Shown here one piece after another: positions 27,109-37,994 of a stretch of 44,066 bases of DNA (positions within the stretch are counted from its first letter, which is position 1; the number at the start of each line of letters is the position of its first letter). The position numbers and the translations under genes are program-made. A model generated the notes under the pieces. That model saw nothing but the letters and a program-made list of their open reading frames with translations, made no database searches and had not been told where the DNA came from. This DNA is from Bacteroidales bacterium (GTDB taxonomy: Bacteria; Bacteroidota; Bacteroidia; Bacteroidales; UBA1402). Location of the stretch: contig JAAYBL010000071.1 in assembly GCA_012718945.1 (NCBI GenBank), positions 1 to 44,066 of the forward strand. Reading direction: 5' to 3'.

Positions 27109-28629
27109 TTATTCCCATTCTATGGTTGCCGGTGGCTTCGAAGAGATATCATAGGTGACGCGGTTGACACCTTTCACCTTATTGATGATTTCGTTTGAAA
27201 CCTTGGCCAGGAATTCATAAGGCAGGTGTGCCCAGTCGGCTGTCATGGCATCGGTGGAAGATACGGCACGCAAGGCGACGGCATTTTCGTAGGTACGTTC
27301 ATCCCCCATGACACCAACCGACTTGATGGGCAGTAATACAACAAACGCCTGCCATACCTTATCGTACAAACCCGCTTCGCGCAGGTTGTCGATAAAGATA
27401 GCGTCGGCTTCCTGTAGTACGCGCACTTTTTCCGGGGTAATGTCTCCCAGGATGCGGACACCCAGTCCGGGACCGGGGAATGGGTGGCGGTTGAGCAGGT
27501 GCGGCATCATACCCAATTCACGACCAACCTTGCGTACTTCATCCTTGAACAGAAGGCGGAGGGGCTCGCAGAGTTTGAGGTTCATTTTTTCGGGCAGACC
27601 TCCCACATTGTGGTGTGATTTGATGGTCGTGCCGGTGATGGAAAGGGATTCGATGATGTCAGGGTAAATGGTGCCTTGTGCCAACCATTTAACATCGCTC
27701 AATTTTGTGGCTTCTTCGTCAAACACGTCAATGAAGCCCTTGCCGATAATCTTGCGCTTTTTTTCGGGGTCGGTAACACCTGCCAGGGCATCGTAGAAAC
27801 GTTGGCTGGCGTCGACGCCAATCACGTTGAGCCCCAGGTGTTCGTAATCCTTCAGTACCTGTTCGAATTCATTCTTACGCAGCAAACCGTGGTTGACAAA
27901 GATGCAGGTAAGCTGTTTGCCAATGGCTTTGTTGAGCAGGACGGCTGTGACGGAGGAATCAACACCGCCAGACAAACCAAGAACGACTTTGTCGGTACCC
28001 ACTTGCTGTTTCAAAGCGGCGACGGTATGTTCTACAAAAGAGGCGGGTGACCAGGTTTTGCTGCATCCGCAAATCGTCAGGAAGTTGTCGAGTAATTTGG
28101 TGCCTTCAACGGTGTGGAAGACTTCGGGGTGAAATTGTACGCCCCAGGTGTCTTCGCCCTTGATGTGGTAGGCGGCAATGGGTACATCCTTGGTGGATGC
28201 GATGGTTTCGAAGGTGTCGGGCACGCTGGTGATGCTGTCGCCGTGTGACATCCAGATTTGGGAGTTGGCGGTGAAGGCTTCCAGTAAGCGGTTGCCAGCC
28301 TTGTAGGATGACAAGTTGGCACGGCCATATTCCCTGGATCCGGCGGATTCAACGGTGCCACCGGCCTGATGGGCGATGAGCTGGGCGCCATAGCAAATGC
28401 CGAGAATGGGGTAGCGGCCCCTCAACTGAGCGACATTAATCTTAAACGCTGCTTCATCATACACGGAAAAGGGACTGCCGGATAGGATGACACCTTTGAT
28501 GCCTTCAGTATCTTCGGGGAACTTGTTGTAGGGGACGATTTCGCTGTAGGTGCTGAGTTCACGGACGCGACGAGCAATGAGTTGGGTGGTTTGAGACCCG
28601 AAATCAAGGATGAGGATACGTTCTTGCAT
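27109..28629 (-). CDS. guaA: GMP synthase (glutamine-hydrolysing)
   Basis: [24 protein letters not shown]; GATase [15 protein letters not shown]-PPase [19 protein letters not shown]-terminus [19 protein letters not shown]. Confidence 0.97.
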   Translation of the reverse strand: MQERILILDFGSQTTQLIARRVRELSTYSEIVPYNKFPEDTEGIKGVILSGSPFSVYDEAAFKINVAQLRGRYPILGICYGAQLIAHQAGGTVESAGSREYGRANLSSYKAGNRLLEAFTANSQIWMSHGDSITSVPDTFETIASTKDVPIAAYHIKGEDTWGVQFHPEVFHTVEGTKLLDNFLTICGCSKTWSPASFVEHTVAALKQQVGTDKVVLGLSGGVDSSVTAVLLNKAIGKQLTCIFVNHGLLRKNEFEQVLKDYEHLGLNVIGVDASQRFYDALAGVTDPEKKRKIIGKGFIDVFDEEATKLSDVKWLAQGTIYPDIIESLSITGTTIKSHHNVGGLPEKMNLKLCEPLRLLFKDEVRKVGRELGMMPHLLNRHPFPGPGLGVRILGDITPEKVRVLQEADAIFIDNLREAGLYDKVWQAFVVLLPIKSVGVMGDERTYENAVALRAVSSTDAMTADWAHLPYEFLAKVSNEIINKVKGVNRVTYDISSKPPATIEWE

Positions 28630-28661
28630 GGGGCTTAATTTTGCGCTGTAGTTTATGGCTG

Positions 28662-28669
28662 CAAAAGTA
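28662..28669 (-). promoter_or_regulatory. -7 box TACTTTTG for guaA
   Basis: caaaagta on + strand reads TACTTTTG on -, about 33 nt upstream of the guaA start. Confidence 0.55.
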
Positions 28670-28723
28670 CGTTTTTTTACCTATATCCTGATAAGTTGTT
28701 CTTGTGTTGGAAAGGAAAAAAAG

Positions 28724-28731
28724 TATCTTTG
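28724..28731 (+). promoter_or_regulatory. -7 box TATCTTTG upstream of the small lipopeptide ORF
   Basis: CTTG-N19-TATCTTTG arrangement matches the Bacteroidetes TTTG/TAnnTTTG promoter spacing. Confidence 0.6.
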
Positions 28732-28758
28732 CGTGTCAAAACGGAACAGAAAGACTTC

Positions 28759-29938
<1,180 letters not shown>

Positions 29939-29960
29939 TTCGGAAGACAAACCATAAAAG

Positions 29961-29990
29961 AAACGCTCCTGCAAAGGAGCGTTTTTCTTT
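29961..29990 (+). terminator. Intrinsic terminator after gapA
   Basis: AAACGCTCCT-gcaa-AGGAGCGTTT followed by TTCTTTT. Confidence 0.88.
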
Positions 29991-30003
29991 TAGTACTAAA
30001 TGT

Positions 30004-30040
30004 AAAAGGTGCCTCATGCGTTAAGCAAAGAGGCACCTTT
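30004..30040 (-). terminator. Second hairpin, likely terminator for ade on the minus strand
   Basis: AAAGGTGCCTC ... GAGGCACCTTT with a 14-nt loop; T-rich flank on the minus strand. Confidence 0.7.
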
Positions 30041-30062
30041 ATTATACGTGTACTGTGCTATT

Positions 30063-31742
30063 TTAGCACTGTAAATCCGTATACGACAACTTCATGATTT
30101 CAAACAACCCTTTGTCAGTGAGTTTGATTTCTGGTATGCAAGCTAGAGACATGAACGCCAGCGTCATGAAAGGCGACCGCAGCGGAGAACCAAAGGCTTT
30201 TGCCAAAGCGTCAGCCTGTTCATAGCCTTGGGCAACAGCGTGACCATCGGCGTCAGATAGAATGCCGCCTACAGGGAGAGGTAGCAGGCATGCTTCGGTT
30301 TCATCCATGGCCAAAATGCCCCCTTTACTGCTGATGATGCGGTTGATGGCAGCGGCTAACAATTCGTCGGAAGTTCCAACGGCCACAATATTATGGCTGT
30401 CGTGTGCCACGGTGGATACCAGGGCACCCCGTTTGAGTCCAATGTTTTTGATGAAACCAATGGCCGGTTTGGCCGGCTCATAGCGGTTGTAAACGACGAG
30501 TTTCAAAAGGTCTCTATCGGTATCGGAGACCAGGTTGTTGTCAACGACCAGCGGTTCGGCCTGCTCGCAGCGGGTGTAAAGCTGACCGTCTTCGGCGACA
30601 ATGATGGTGATCAGGTTGCCGGTTTGTTCAACCCTGAGGTCGGCCGCAGTGATTGGCGCAGCTTCGAAAGCGTTGACGGGAGGTTGTGGTTGAATTCGTT
30701 CAAACAAAACTTGCCCCTTTTCAGCCACCTTTTGACCTTCAATCCAGGTGCTTGTAATGCGGAAATCCTGGAGGTTGTCCACTATCAGAAAGTCGGCCTT
30801 GTCGCCGGGTTGCAAGAGCCCGACATCCAGTTTGTAATGCTTGATGGGATTAAGCGAACAGGCTCGCAGGATAGTTATGGGATCGTACCCTAGTTTTAGC
30901 GCACGTACGACCAGGCTGTTGATGTGACCGTTTTTGAGCAAATCGTCCGGGTGTTTATCGTCGGAACATAACATGATCCGCTCAGGATTGGAGGCAATCA
31001 AGGGAATCAAGGTGTCGAAATTGCGGGCAGCACTGCCTTCTCTGATCAGAATATGCATACCCAGGGCAATTTTCTCCAAGGCTTCATTGACGGTCATGCA
31101 CTCATGATCCGTTTTAATACCAGCATTGACGTAAGTCCTCAGGTCGTCGCCCGACAAATCGGGAGCGTGCCCATCGATGGGCTTGCCGGCTTCCTTGGCG
31201 GCGGCCAGTTTGAGCAGTACCTGCTCGTCACTGTATAAGACTCCGGGGAAGTTCATCATTTCTCCCAGGTAGTGTATGTCGTTTCGTTGCAACAATGATT
31301 TGACAGCTTCCGCATCGAGCGTGGCACCGGAAGTCTCAAAAGCGGTGGCTGGTACGCAGGAGGGGGCACCGAAATAAAATTTCAAAGGCACCGTTTTGCT
31401 GTTGTCAATCAAGTAATCGATGCCAGCTACGCCGCAAACATTGGCTATCTCGTGGGGGTCACTCACGCAGGCGACGGTGCCGTGGGGCAGGGCCAGTCTG
31501 GCGAACTCCGAGGGGAGCATCATGGAGCTTTCAATGTGTACATGGGCGTCAATCAGGCCGGGTACCAGGTATTGGTTGTCTACCACCTCGGCGGGTTCGA
31601 TGCGTCGGATAATGCCATCTTCTAGCGTCATGATGCCGTCGTAAATGCGACCGGCAACCACGTCGACAATATGACCGGATAGTTGTATCATGGGACAGTG
31701 TTGAGGGTGGTTGGTTTGAAGGCAGGCGTTTATCGCTGCCAT
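30063..31742 (-). CDS. ade: Adenine deaminase
   Basis: Amidohydrolase motif LVPGLIDAHVHIESSMMLPSEFARLALPHGTVACVSDPHEIANVCG; CSDDKHPDDL; EGQKVAEKGQVLF. Start may be the internal ATG at 31691 (MIQLSGHIVDVVAGRI). Confidence 0.93.
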   Translation of the reverse strand: MAAINACLQTNHPQHCPMIQLSGHIVDVVAGRIYDGIMTLEDGIIRRIEPAEVVDNQYLVPGLIDAHVHIESSMMLPSEFARLALPHGTVACVSDPHEIANVCGVAGIDYLIDNSKTVPLKFYFGAPSCVPATAFETSGATLDAEAVKSLLQRNDIHYLGEMMNFPGVLYSDEQVLLKLAAAKEAGKPIDGHAPDLSGDDLRTYVNAGIKTDHECMTVNEALEKIALGMHILIREGSAARNFDTLIPLIASNPERIMLCSDDKHPDDLLKNGHINSLVVRALKLGYDPITILRACSLNPIKHYKLDVGLLQPGDKADFLIVDNLQDFRITSTWIEGQKVAEKGQVLFERIQPQPPVNAFEAAPITAADLRVEQTGNLITIIVAEDGQLYTRCEQAEPLVVDNNLVSDTDRDLLKLVVYNRYEPAKPAIGFIKNIGLKRGALVSTVAHDSHNIVAVGTSDELLAAAINRIISSKGGILAMDETEACLLPLPVGGILSDADGHAVAQGYEQADALAKAFGSPLRSPFMTLAFMSLACIPEIKLTDKGLFEIMKLSYTDLQC

Positions 31743-31748
31743 TAATGG

Positions 31749-31756
31749 CGAAGATA
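31749..31756 (-). promoter_or_regulatory. Variant -7 box TATCTTCG for ade
   Basis: cgaagata on + strand; reads TATCTTCG on the minus strand immediately upstream of the longest ade start. Confidence 0.4.
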
Positions 31757-31779
31757 GGCATTTTAGCGCAAAAAATCAC

Positions 31780-31787
31780 TATTTTTG
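31780..31787 (+). promoter_or_regulatory. -7 box TATTTTTG for miaA
   Basis: TAnnTTTG match 33 nt upstream of ATG 31821. Confidence 0.5.
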
Positions 31788-31820
31788 GGCGGCATTAAGC
31801 GATTCAACCCTCTTGAATAT

Positions 31821-32732
31821 ATGGATAAGTCTCTTTTAATCACTCTGTTGGGGCCGACGGCCAGCGGTAAAACCCGGTTGGCTGCCCATTTGGCTGCCGC
31901 TCTTGACGGGGAGATACTGAGCGCTGATTCGAGGCAGGTCTACAAGGGCATGGACATCGGCACTGGCAAAGACTTGGGCGACTACCTGGTTGGAGATTAC
32001 CAGGTTTCCTATCATCTGATTGATAGGTTGGATGCCGGTTGCAAGTACAATGTGTTTGAGTTTCAACATGATTTCCTGCAGGCCTGGTCCGGTGTGAAGG
32101 AAAGGGGACGACAGGCCATCCTCTGTGGAGGCACCGGTTTGTACCTGGAGGCTGTGTTGAGGGGCTACAAATTGGTGCCTGTTCCACCCAATCCCTCCCT
32201 GAGGGCTGAGCTGGAACAGTTGGATCTAGACACGTTGACACGGCGCTTGGCTACCTTTAAGTCGCTGCACAATACCACGGATGTGGATACGGTGAAACGT
32301 GCCGTCCGTGCCATTGAAATTGAGACCTACTATGCTGAACATCCTGAATTGACGGCTGGTTTCCCGACGATTCCATCTGTGGTCTTTGGCCTGAGCCTGG
32401 ACAGGGAGGAACGCAGGCGGCGAATCTCTCAACGGCTGCATGATCGTTTGCAGGAAGGTCTGGTGGAAGAAGTGGCCGGTCTGTTAACGAAGGTTCCAGC
32501 CGAGGACCTGTTGTATTATGGGCTGGAATACAAATACGTGGGGGAATATGTGCTGGGGTGTCGGAGCTATGAGTCCATGGTCCACGATCTGGAGATTGCC
32601 ATCCATCAATTTGCCAAGCGGCAGATGACCTGGTTCAGGGGCATGGAACGTCGAGGTATCACCATCCACTGGCTGAATGCCCTGGAGCCTATTCCTGTCC
32701 TGGTCGAACAAATCAAGTCAAGCTTAGCCTAA
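31821..32732 (+). CDS. miaA: tRNA dimethylallyltransferase
   Basis: P-loop ITLLGPTASGKTRLAAHLAA, SADSRQVYKGMDIGTGK, GGTGLYLEAVLRGY, QFAKRQMTWFRGME. The TTG 31785 start in the track overlaps the promoter box. Confidence 0.94.
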   Translation: MDKSLLITLLGPTASGKTRLAAHLAAALDGEILSADSRQVYKGMDIGTGKDLGDYLVGDYQVSYHLIDRLDAGCKYNVFEFQHDFLQAWSGVKERGRQAILCGGTGLYLEAVLRGYKLVPVPPNPSLRAELEQLDLDTLTRRLATFKSLHNTTDVDTVKRAVRAIEIETYYAEHPELTAGFPTIPSVVFGLSLDREERRRRISQRLHDRLQEGLVEEVAGLLTKVPAEDLLYYGLEYKYVGEYVLGCRSYESMVHDLEIAIHQFAKRQMTWFRGMERRGITIHWLNALEPIPVLVEQIKSSLA

Positions 32733-33428
32733 CCGACTTATTTTACGGAGTTTTTCTTCGTCGATGATTTTGATGCGGCGTCCATCCATGGCGATGACCC
32801 GTTCTGAAACGAACATCGATAACGTGCGGATGGCGTTGGATGTTGTCATATTGGAGAGGTTGGCCAGGTCTTCCCTTGATAGGTAGACGTTGATGGTGGC
32901 TCCATCCTCATCCAACCCATAATTGTCACGCATGAAGATGAGTGATTCGGCCAACCGTCCCCTGATGTGTTTCTGGGTCAGGTTTACTTGGCGGGAGTCG
33001 GAGATGCCCAGGTCAATGGCTAGTTGCCGGATAAAAAAGAAGGCGACGCTGGAGTTTTGGTTGATCAGCTTCATGATAACCTCCTTTGGTATAAGTACAA
33101 CGGTGGACAACTCAAAGGCACATGCCGTCGTATTATAGTTGCCGTCTGCAAAGATGGCTCGGTAGGCAAAGTAGCTGACTGGCTGCAGTATCCGAACAAT
33201 CTGGTTGCGCCCGCCCACCCCTTCTTTATAAATTTTGATTTTGCCTTGCATCAGGCACATCATATGACTAGGTTTGTCCCCCTCATAGTGCAGAATCTCA
33301 TTCTTCTTGAATTGTTGAACGAGGTAGTTCGAGCGGAGGTATTCCTGTTCATCGGGGGTTAGCAGGCCCCAAATCTCGCAGAGTTGTTCCAACTCCTTGG
33401 TGTCGATTGTAGCCTGCTTTTTTACCAT
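32724..33428 (-). CDS. Crp/Fnr-family transcriptional regulator
   Basis: cNMP-binding fold (KNEILHYEGDKPSHMMCLMQGKIKIYKEG) and C-terminal HTH (VYLSREDLANLSNMTTSNAIRTLSMFVSERVIAMDGRRIKIID). Confidence 0.9.
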   Translation of the reverse strand: MVKKQATIDTKELEQLCEIWGLLTPDEQEYLRSNYLVQQFKKNEILHYEGDKPSHMMCLMQGKIKIYKEGVGGRNQIVRILQPVSYFAYRAIFADGNYNTTACAFELSTVVLIPKEVIMKLINQNSSVAFFFIRQLAIDLGISDSRQVNLTQKHIRGRLAESLIFMRDNYGLDEDGATINVYLSREDLANLSNMTTSNAIRTLSMFVSERVIAMDGRRIKIIDEEKLRKISRLG

Positions 33429-33431
33429 ATG

Positions 33432-33445
33432 ATGTTATATAACAT
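33432..33445. promoter_or_regulatory. Perfect palindrome ATGTTATATAACAT in the Crp/Fnr gene leader (candidate operator)
   Basis: 14-bp perfect inverted repeat 3 nt upstream of the regulator start codon and just downstream of its predicted promoter. Confidence 0.5.
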
Positions 33446-33457
33446 AATTGTATAACG

Positions 33458-33488
33458 CAAAAATAGGCGATTTGATGCAAACATCAAA
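33458..33488 (-). promoter_or_regulatory. Promoter of the Crp/Fnr gene: TTTG-N19-TATTTTTG
   Basis: Minus strand TTTG (33488-33485), 19-nt spacer, TATTTTTG (33465-33458). Confidence 0.6.
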
Positions 33489-33597
33489 ATTAAGGCCCTC
33501 CTTTTTTATAAACCGTCAAATTGCGACAATTCGTTCGTTTTTTGTCGTTTATGCTGACAGAAACGGTCTAAAACGCGTGTTTATGGCGTTTTTTTGC

Positions 33598-33605
33598 TAT
33601 CTTCG
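33598..33605 (+). promoter_or_regulatory. Variant -7 box TATCTTCG for purU
   Basis: TATCTTCG 44 nt upstream of the GTG start. Confidence 0.4.
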
Positions 33606-33649
33606 CGGGGTAAAAATCCCGGACCGCCGGCTTGAAACGTACATAGCAC

Positions 33650-34516
33650 GTGAAACAGACAGACAATACGGCCATTTTGCTTATCCATTGTCCTGACCAA
33701 AAAGGAATTCTGGCAGCGGTGACCGATTTCATCAATGTAAATAAGGGTAACATACTTTACCTCGATCAACATGTAGACCGTAAGGCTTCCGTCTTTTTTA
33801 TGCGGGTCGAGTGGTCGTTGGAGCAGTTTACCATTCCCAGGGAGAAAATCGAAGAGTATTTCCAGACATTGTATGCTGTGAAGTACAGCATGTCTTTCAG
33901 GTTGTATTTCGGGGATGTCAAACCTAGAATGGCCCTTTTCGTTTCCAAGTTATCCCATTGCCTATACGATCTGCTGGCTCATTACGATGCCGGTGATTGG
34001 CATGTGGACATTCCATGTGTTATCAGCAATCACGAAGAACTGGAACCCATTGTGGCTAAATTTGGTATCCCGTTTCACCATATCCCCATCACGAAAGAGA
34101 ATAAGGATGCACAAGAGGTCAGAACCCTCGAGTTGTTAGCCTCCTATCAGGTCAATTTTATCGTGTTGGCCCGGTACATGCAAGTGTTATCGGACGATTT
34201 TGTCGCTGCCTATCCCAACCGCATCATCAATATTCATCATTCCACGTTACCGGCCTTTGTGGGAGCCAAGCCCTACCATGCTGCCTACGAACGCGGAGTT
34301 AAAATCATCGGTGCCACCAGCCATTATGTGACGGCCGATCTGGATGCCGGCCCCATCATCGAACAGGATGTCACCCGCATCTCTCACAAAGATACCGTCG
34401 AAATGATGGTACGCAGGGGACAGGATATTGAAAAAATGGTGCTTTCCAGGGCTGTGGAGAAACACCTGGAGCGTAAGATTCTCGTTTACCAGAACAGGAC
34501 TGTTGTATTTTCCTAA
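33650..34516 (+). CDS. purU: Formyltetrahydrofolate deformylase (GTG start)
   Basis: N-terminal ACT-like domain ILLIHCPDQKGILAAVTDFI; formyl-transferase domain INIHHSTLPAFVGAKPYHAAYERGVKIIGATSHYVTADLDAGPIIEQDV. Confidence 0.94.
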   Translation: MKQTDNTAILLIHCPDQKGILAAVTDFINVNKGNILYLDQHVDRKASVFFMRVEWSLEQFTIPREKIEEYFQTLYAVKYSMSFRLYFGDVKPRMALFVSKLSHCLYDLLAHYDAGDWHVDIPCVISNHEELEPIVAKFGIPFHHIPITKENKDAQEVRTLELLASYQVNFIVLARYMQVLSDDFVAAYPNRIINIHHSTLPAFVGAKPYHAAYERGVKIIGATSHYVTADLDAGPIIEQDVTRISHKDTVEMMVRRGQDIEKMVLSRAVEKHLERKILVYQNRTVVFS

Positions 34517-34526
34517 TCGGTTCATT

Positions 34527-35117
34527 ATGAACGTTGTCATCATAAAATATAACGCCGGGAACATTCACTCAGTGGTGCATGGCCTACGCCGTATCGGTGT
34601 CGAGCCCCTGGTCACCGACGATAAAGCGTTGATCAGAGCCGCCGACAAGGTCATCTTCCCGGGAGTGGGCGAAGCCTCCTCCACTATGGCATACCTTAGG
34701 GAACACGGGCTGGATACGTTGATTAAGAGTTTGACACAGCCGGTGCTGGGTATCTGTATCGGCTTGCAATTGATGTGCCGCCATTCCGAAGAGGGTGATA
34801 CCGCGTGCCTGGGTATTTTTGATGCCGACGTTAAGCGCTTTCTACCCCAGCGTCACGAAGATAAGGTGCCGCACATGGGATGGAACACCTTGACGAACCT
34901 CCAGACACCCTTGTTCGAGGGTGTTGGAACCGGCGATTACGTGTATTATGTGCACAGCTACTATGCCGCCTTCTGTGAACAGACGATAGCCAGAACCGAT
35001 TACTTACACCCCTATAGTGCAGCCCTGCACAAGGATAATTTTTTTGCCACCCAGTTTCATCCTGAAAAAAGCAGTGTGGCTGGAGAACGGGTGCTCACCA
35101 ACTTCATGCAACTATAA
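34527..35117 (+). CDS. hisH: Imidazole glycerol phosphate synthase, glutamine amidotransferase subunit
   Basis: [24 protein letters not shown]; GATase [36 protein letters not shown] 34527 preferred over the longer ORF start. Confidence 0.95.
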   Translation: MNVVIIKYNAGNIHSVVHGLRRIGVEPLVTDDKALIRAADKVIFPGVGEASSTMAYLREHGLDTLIKSLTQPVLGICIGLQLMCRHSEEGDTACLGIFDADVKRFLPQRHEDKVPHMGWNTLTNLQTPLFEGVGTGDYVYYVHSYYAAFCEQTIARTDYLHPYSAALHKDNFFATQFHPEKSSVAGERVLTNFMQL

Positions 35118-35119
35118 AC

Positions 35120-35839
35120 ATGGACATTATACCAGCTATTGACCTGATTGACGGAAAGTGCGTGCGCTTGTCACAGGGCGATTACACCAGACGGACAGTG
35201 TACAACGAAGATCCACTGGAGGTTGCCAGGCAATTTGAAGATTGCGGCATCAGCAGGCTGCACCTGGTCGACCTCGACGGTGCCAAGGCCAGCCATATTG
35301 TTAACCACAAGGTGTTGGAACGTTTGGCCACAAAAACATCACTGGTCATAGATTTCGGTGGCGGCCTGAAAACCGATGAAGACTTGAAAATAGCCTTTGC
35401 ATCTGGCGCTGCCATGGTGACTGGTGGCAGCATCGCCGTTAAATCCCCCGATGTCTTCAAACGCTGGTTGTCGACCTATGGCCCTGACCGTATCATACTA
35501 GGTGCCGATGTCAAGGATGGCCGCATTGCGGTTACAGGCTGGACAGAATCGACCGAATTGGATTTGGAACCCTTTCTGGATGCTTACATCAAGGAGGGCA
35601 TAAGCAAGGTCATCTGTACTGATATCAGTAAAGATGGTATGCTGCAAGGTGCCGCGGTTGAATTGTATAAGACTGTGCTACAACTCCACCCATCATTATA
35701 CCTGGTAGCCAGCGGTGGTGTTGGCTCCATGCAGGATTTGGAACAACTGGCTGAAGCCGGGCTACCTGCCGCCATTGTCGGCAAGGCTATTTATGAGGGA
35801 AGGATTCCCTTGAAAGAGTTGGCTCGTTTCTTGGCTTAA
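35120..35839 (+). CDS. hisA: Phosphoribosylformimino-5-aminoimidazole carboxamide ribotide isomerase
   Basis: [65 protein letters not shown]. Confidence 0.96.
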   Translation: MDIIPAIDLIDGKCVRLSQGDYTRRTVYNEDPLEVARQFEDCGISRLHLVDLDGAKASHIVNHKVLERLATKTSLVIDFGGGLKTDEDLKIAFASGAAMVTGGSIAVKSPDVFKRWLSTYGPDRIILGADVKDGRIAVTGWTESTELDLEPFLDAYIKEGISKVICTDISKDGMLQGAAVELYKTVLQLHPSLYLVASGGVGSMQDLEQLAEAGLPAAIVGKAIYEGRIPLKELARFLA

Positions 35840-35879
35840 CTTGAAAAATGACCTACCTTTAACACCTAATATTTTTTCT

Positions 35880-36635
35880 ATGCTGGCAAAACGCATCATA
35901 CCCTGCCTCGACGTCAAAGACGGCCAAACGGTCAAAGGCGTCAATTTCGTAAACTTCAGGCACGCTGGTGACCCCGTGGAATTGGGTCATCAATACAGCA
36001 TACAGGGCGCTGATGAACTGGTTTTTCTGGATATCACGGCTTCACACGAAGGACGTAAAACCTTTGTGGATATGGTAAGGAAAGTGGCCGATCGGGTCAG
36101 TATTCCCTTCACAGTGGGCGGTGGTATCAACGAACTAAAGGACGTGGATGTATTGCTCAACGCCGGTGCTGACAAAGTCTCCATTAATTCGGCCGCTCTG
36201 CGCAATCCGGGATTGATTGATGAAGTCTCAGCCCATTTCGGGTCACAGGTCTGTGTGGTCGCCATTGACGCCAACCTGGAGGACAACCTGTGGCGCTGTT
36301 ATTTGAACGGCGGACGCATACCTACCGACAAGGATCTCTTCGGTTGGGCCAGGGAGGCGCAGGAAAGGGGCGCCGGTGAAATTCTATTTATCAGTATGAC
36401 CCACGACGGTGTAAAGAAAGGCTACCCCAACGAAGCGTTGGCTACCCTGGCCGACAACCTGAACATCCCCGTCATCGCATCGGGTGGTGCCGGTAAACGA
36501 GAACACTTCAGGGATGCTTTTCAGCTGGGTAAAGCCGACGCCGCCCTGGCTGCCAGTGTCTTCCATTTTGGCGAAATCAGCATACCTGAGTTGAAAACGT
36601 ATTTGAAGAACGAAGGCGTTACCGTACGTCTCTGA
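35880..36635 (+). CDS. hisF: Imidazole glycerol phosphate synthase, cyclase subunit
   Basis: [79 protein letters not shown]. Confidence 0.97.
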   Translation: MLAKRIIPCLDVKDGQTVKGVNFVNFRHAGDPVELGHQYSIQGADELVFLDITASHEGRKTFVDMVRKVADRVSIPFTVGGGINELKDVDVLLNAGADKVSINSAALRNPGLIDEVSAHFGSQVCVVAIDANLEDNLWRCYLNGGRIPTDKDLFGWAREAQERGAGEILFISMTHDGVKKGYPNEALATLADNLNIPVIASGGAGKREHFRDAFQLGKADAALAASVFHFGEISIPELKTYLKNEGVTVRL

Positions 36636-36662
36636 TTCGATCAACTTTAAAACATAAGAAAC

Positions 36663-37259
36663 GTGACTTTGGATTATAGCAAGTTGAATGGATTGGTGCC
36701 GGCCATCGTGCAAGACGCCACCACCAAGAAGGTGCTCATGCTGGGCTTTATGAATGAAGCCGCTTTGGAAAAAACCAAGGAGCTGGGCCGTGTAACCTTT
36801 TTCAGCCGTACCAAAAACCGCCTGTGGACAAAAGGTGAGGAAAGCGGTCATTTTCTGGAAGTAGTTTCCATCACTGACGACTGCGACCACGACACCCTGC
36901 TCATACAGGCCAATCCCACAGGTCCCGTTTGCCATATGGGCTGGGATACCTGCTTCAACGAAGTGAATGAAAAAGACGGTTGGGCCTTTCTCCATTATCT
37001 CCAGGACTTCATCGATAGACGCTATCTTGAGATGCCGGAAAAATCATACACAACCACCTTGTTCAAAAGCGGTGTCAATCGTATGGCACAGAAGGTAGGC
37101 GAGGAGGCCGTGGAAACGGTCATTGAAGCCACCAACGGTACCGATGAAGGTTTTCTGTATGAAGCCTCCGACCTGATTTACCACCTGATGGTCTTGTTGA
37201 CCTCAAAAGGATTTCGGATGGAAGACTTAGGCAAGGAATTGAAAAAACGCCATAAATAA
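36663..37259 (+). CDS. hisIE: Bifunctional phosphoribosyl-AMP cyclohydrolase / phosphoribosyl-ATP pyrophosphatase (GTG start)
   Basis: VLMLGFMNEAALEKTKELGRVTFFSRTKNRLWTKGEESGHFLEV, CDHDTLLIQANPTGPVCHMG; HisE tail QKVGEEAVETVIEATNG and ASDLIYHLMVLL. Confidence 0.95.
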   Translation: MTLDYSKLNGLVPAIVQDATTKKVLMLGFMNEAALEKTKELGRVTFFSRTKNRLWTKGEESGHFLEVVSITDDCDHDTLLIQANPTGPVCHMGWDTCFNEVNEKDGWAFLHYLQDFIDRRYLEMPEKSYTTTLFKSGVNRMAQKVGEEAVETVIEATNGTDEGFLYEASDLIYHLMVLLTSKGFRMEDLGKELKKRHK

Positions 37260-37264
37260 CAGCC

Positions 37265-37933
37265 ATGGAAGAAACATGCCTGATTGACTACAAGGATGTG
37301 GAGATTTACCGTGATGAGTTGTTGGTGCTCCAACATGTCAACCTTACTGTCCAAAAAGGAGAGTTCGTGTACATCATCGGTAAAGTGGGATCGGGAAAAA
37401 GTAGCCTGTTGAAGACCCTATACGCAGAAGTGCCCATCAGTCAAGGTGAGGCCAACGTATTGGATTTCAATCTTAATACCCTTAAACGCAAACACCTCCC
37501 CCTGTTAAGACGCAAATTGGGCATCGTTTTCCAGGATTTTCAGTTGCTCATTGACAGGAATGTCGATGAGAACCTGGCCTTTGTTTTAAAATCGACAGGC
37601 TGGAAAGACAAACAGTTGATACAGGAACGTATCCGAGAAGTGCTTGAACAAGTGGGAATGGCCAACAAAGGCTACAAGATGCCCCACGAATTGTCGGGTG
37701 GCGAGCAACAGCGTGTTGTCATGGCCAGAGCATTGCTCAACGCGCCGGCCATCATCCTGGCCGATGAGCCTACCGGCAACCTGGATCCGGAGACCGGTGC
37801 CGAGATCGTTCGTTTGCTCCATCACATCCGTGAGGCCGGAACAACCGTATTGATGAGTACCCACAATATGAGCTTCGTACAAACCTTTCCCGGTCGGGTG
37901 CTCAAGTGTGAGAACAATCGACTGATTGAATAA
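37265..37933 (+). CDS. ftsE: ABC transporter ATP-binding protein, FtsE-like
   Basis: Walker [15 protein letters not shown], signature [36 protein letters not shown]. FtsE assignment is by overall resemblance; no ftsX is adjacent. Confidence 0.8.
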   Translation: MEETCLIDYKDVEIYRDELLVLQHVNLTVQKGEFVYIIGKVGSGKSSLLKTLYAEVPISQGEANVLDFNLNTLKRKHLPLLRRKLGIVFQDFQLLIDRNVDENLAFVLKSTGWKDKQLIQERIREVLEQVGMANKGYKMPHELSGGEQQRVVMARALLNAPAIILADEPTGNLDPETGAEIVRLLHHIREAGTTVLMSTHNMSFVQTFPGRVLKCENNRLIE

Positions 37934-37940
37934 AAAAATG

Positions 37941-37948
37941 TACCTTTG
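37941..37948 (+). promoter_or_regulatory. -7 box TACCTTTG for lysC
   Basis: TAnnTTTG match in the short gap between ftsE-like gene and lysC. Confidence 0.6.
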
Positions 37949-37994
37949 CACGCAGTGCTGTATCATAAAACAACCCTAATAAGACAACCGTAGC

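Noticed and set aside
33524-33547. CGACAA...TTGTCG inverted repeat in the crp-purU gap
   Set aside because: 6-bp arms with a 12-nt spacer in low-complexity T-rich sequence; not distinguishable from chance without comparison.
33448-33696. 82-aa plus-strand ORF in the crp-purU intergenic region
   Set aside because: Overlaps promoter elements for both flanking genes and the start of purU in another frame; no recognisable product.
36384-36995. 203-aa minus-strand ORF spanning hisF and hisIE
   Set aside because: Overlaps two clear his genes; no supporting signals.
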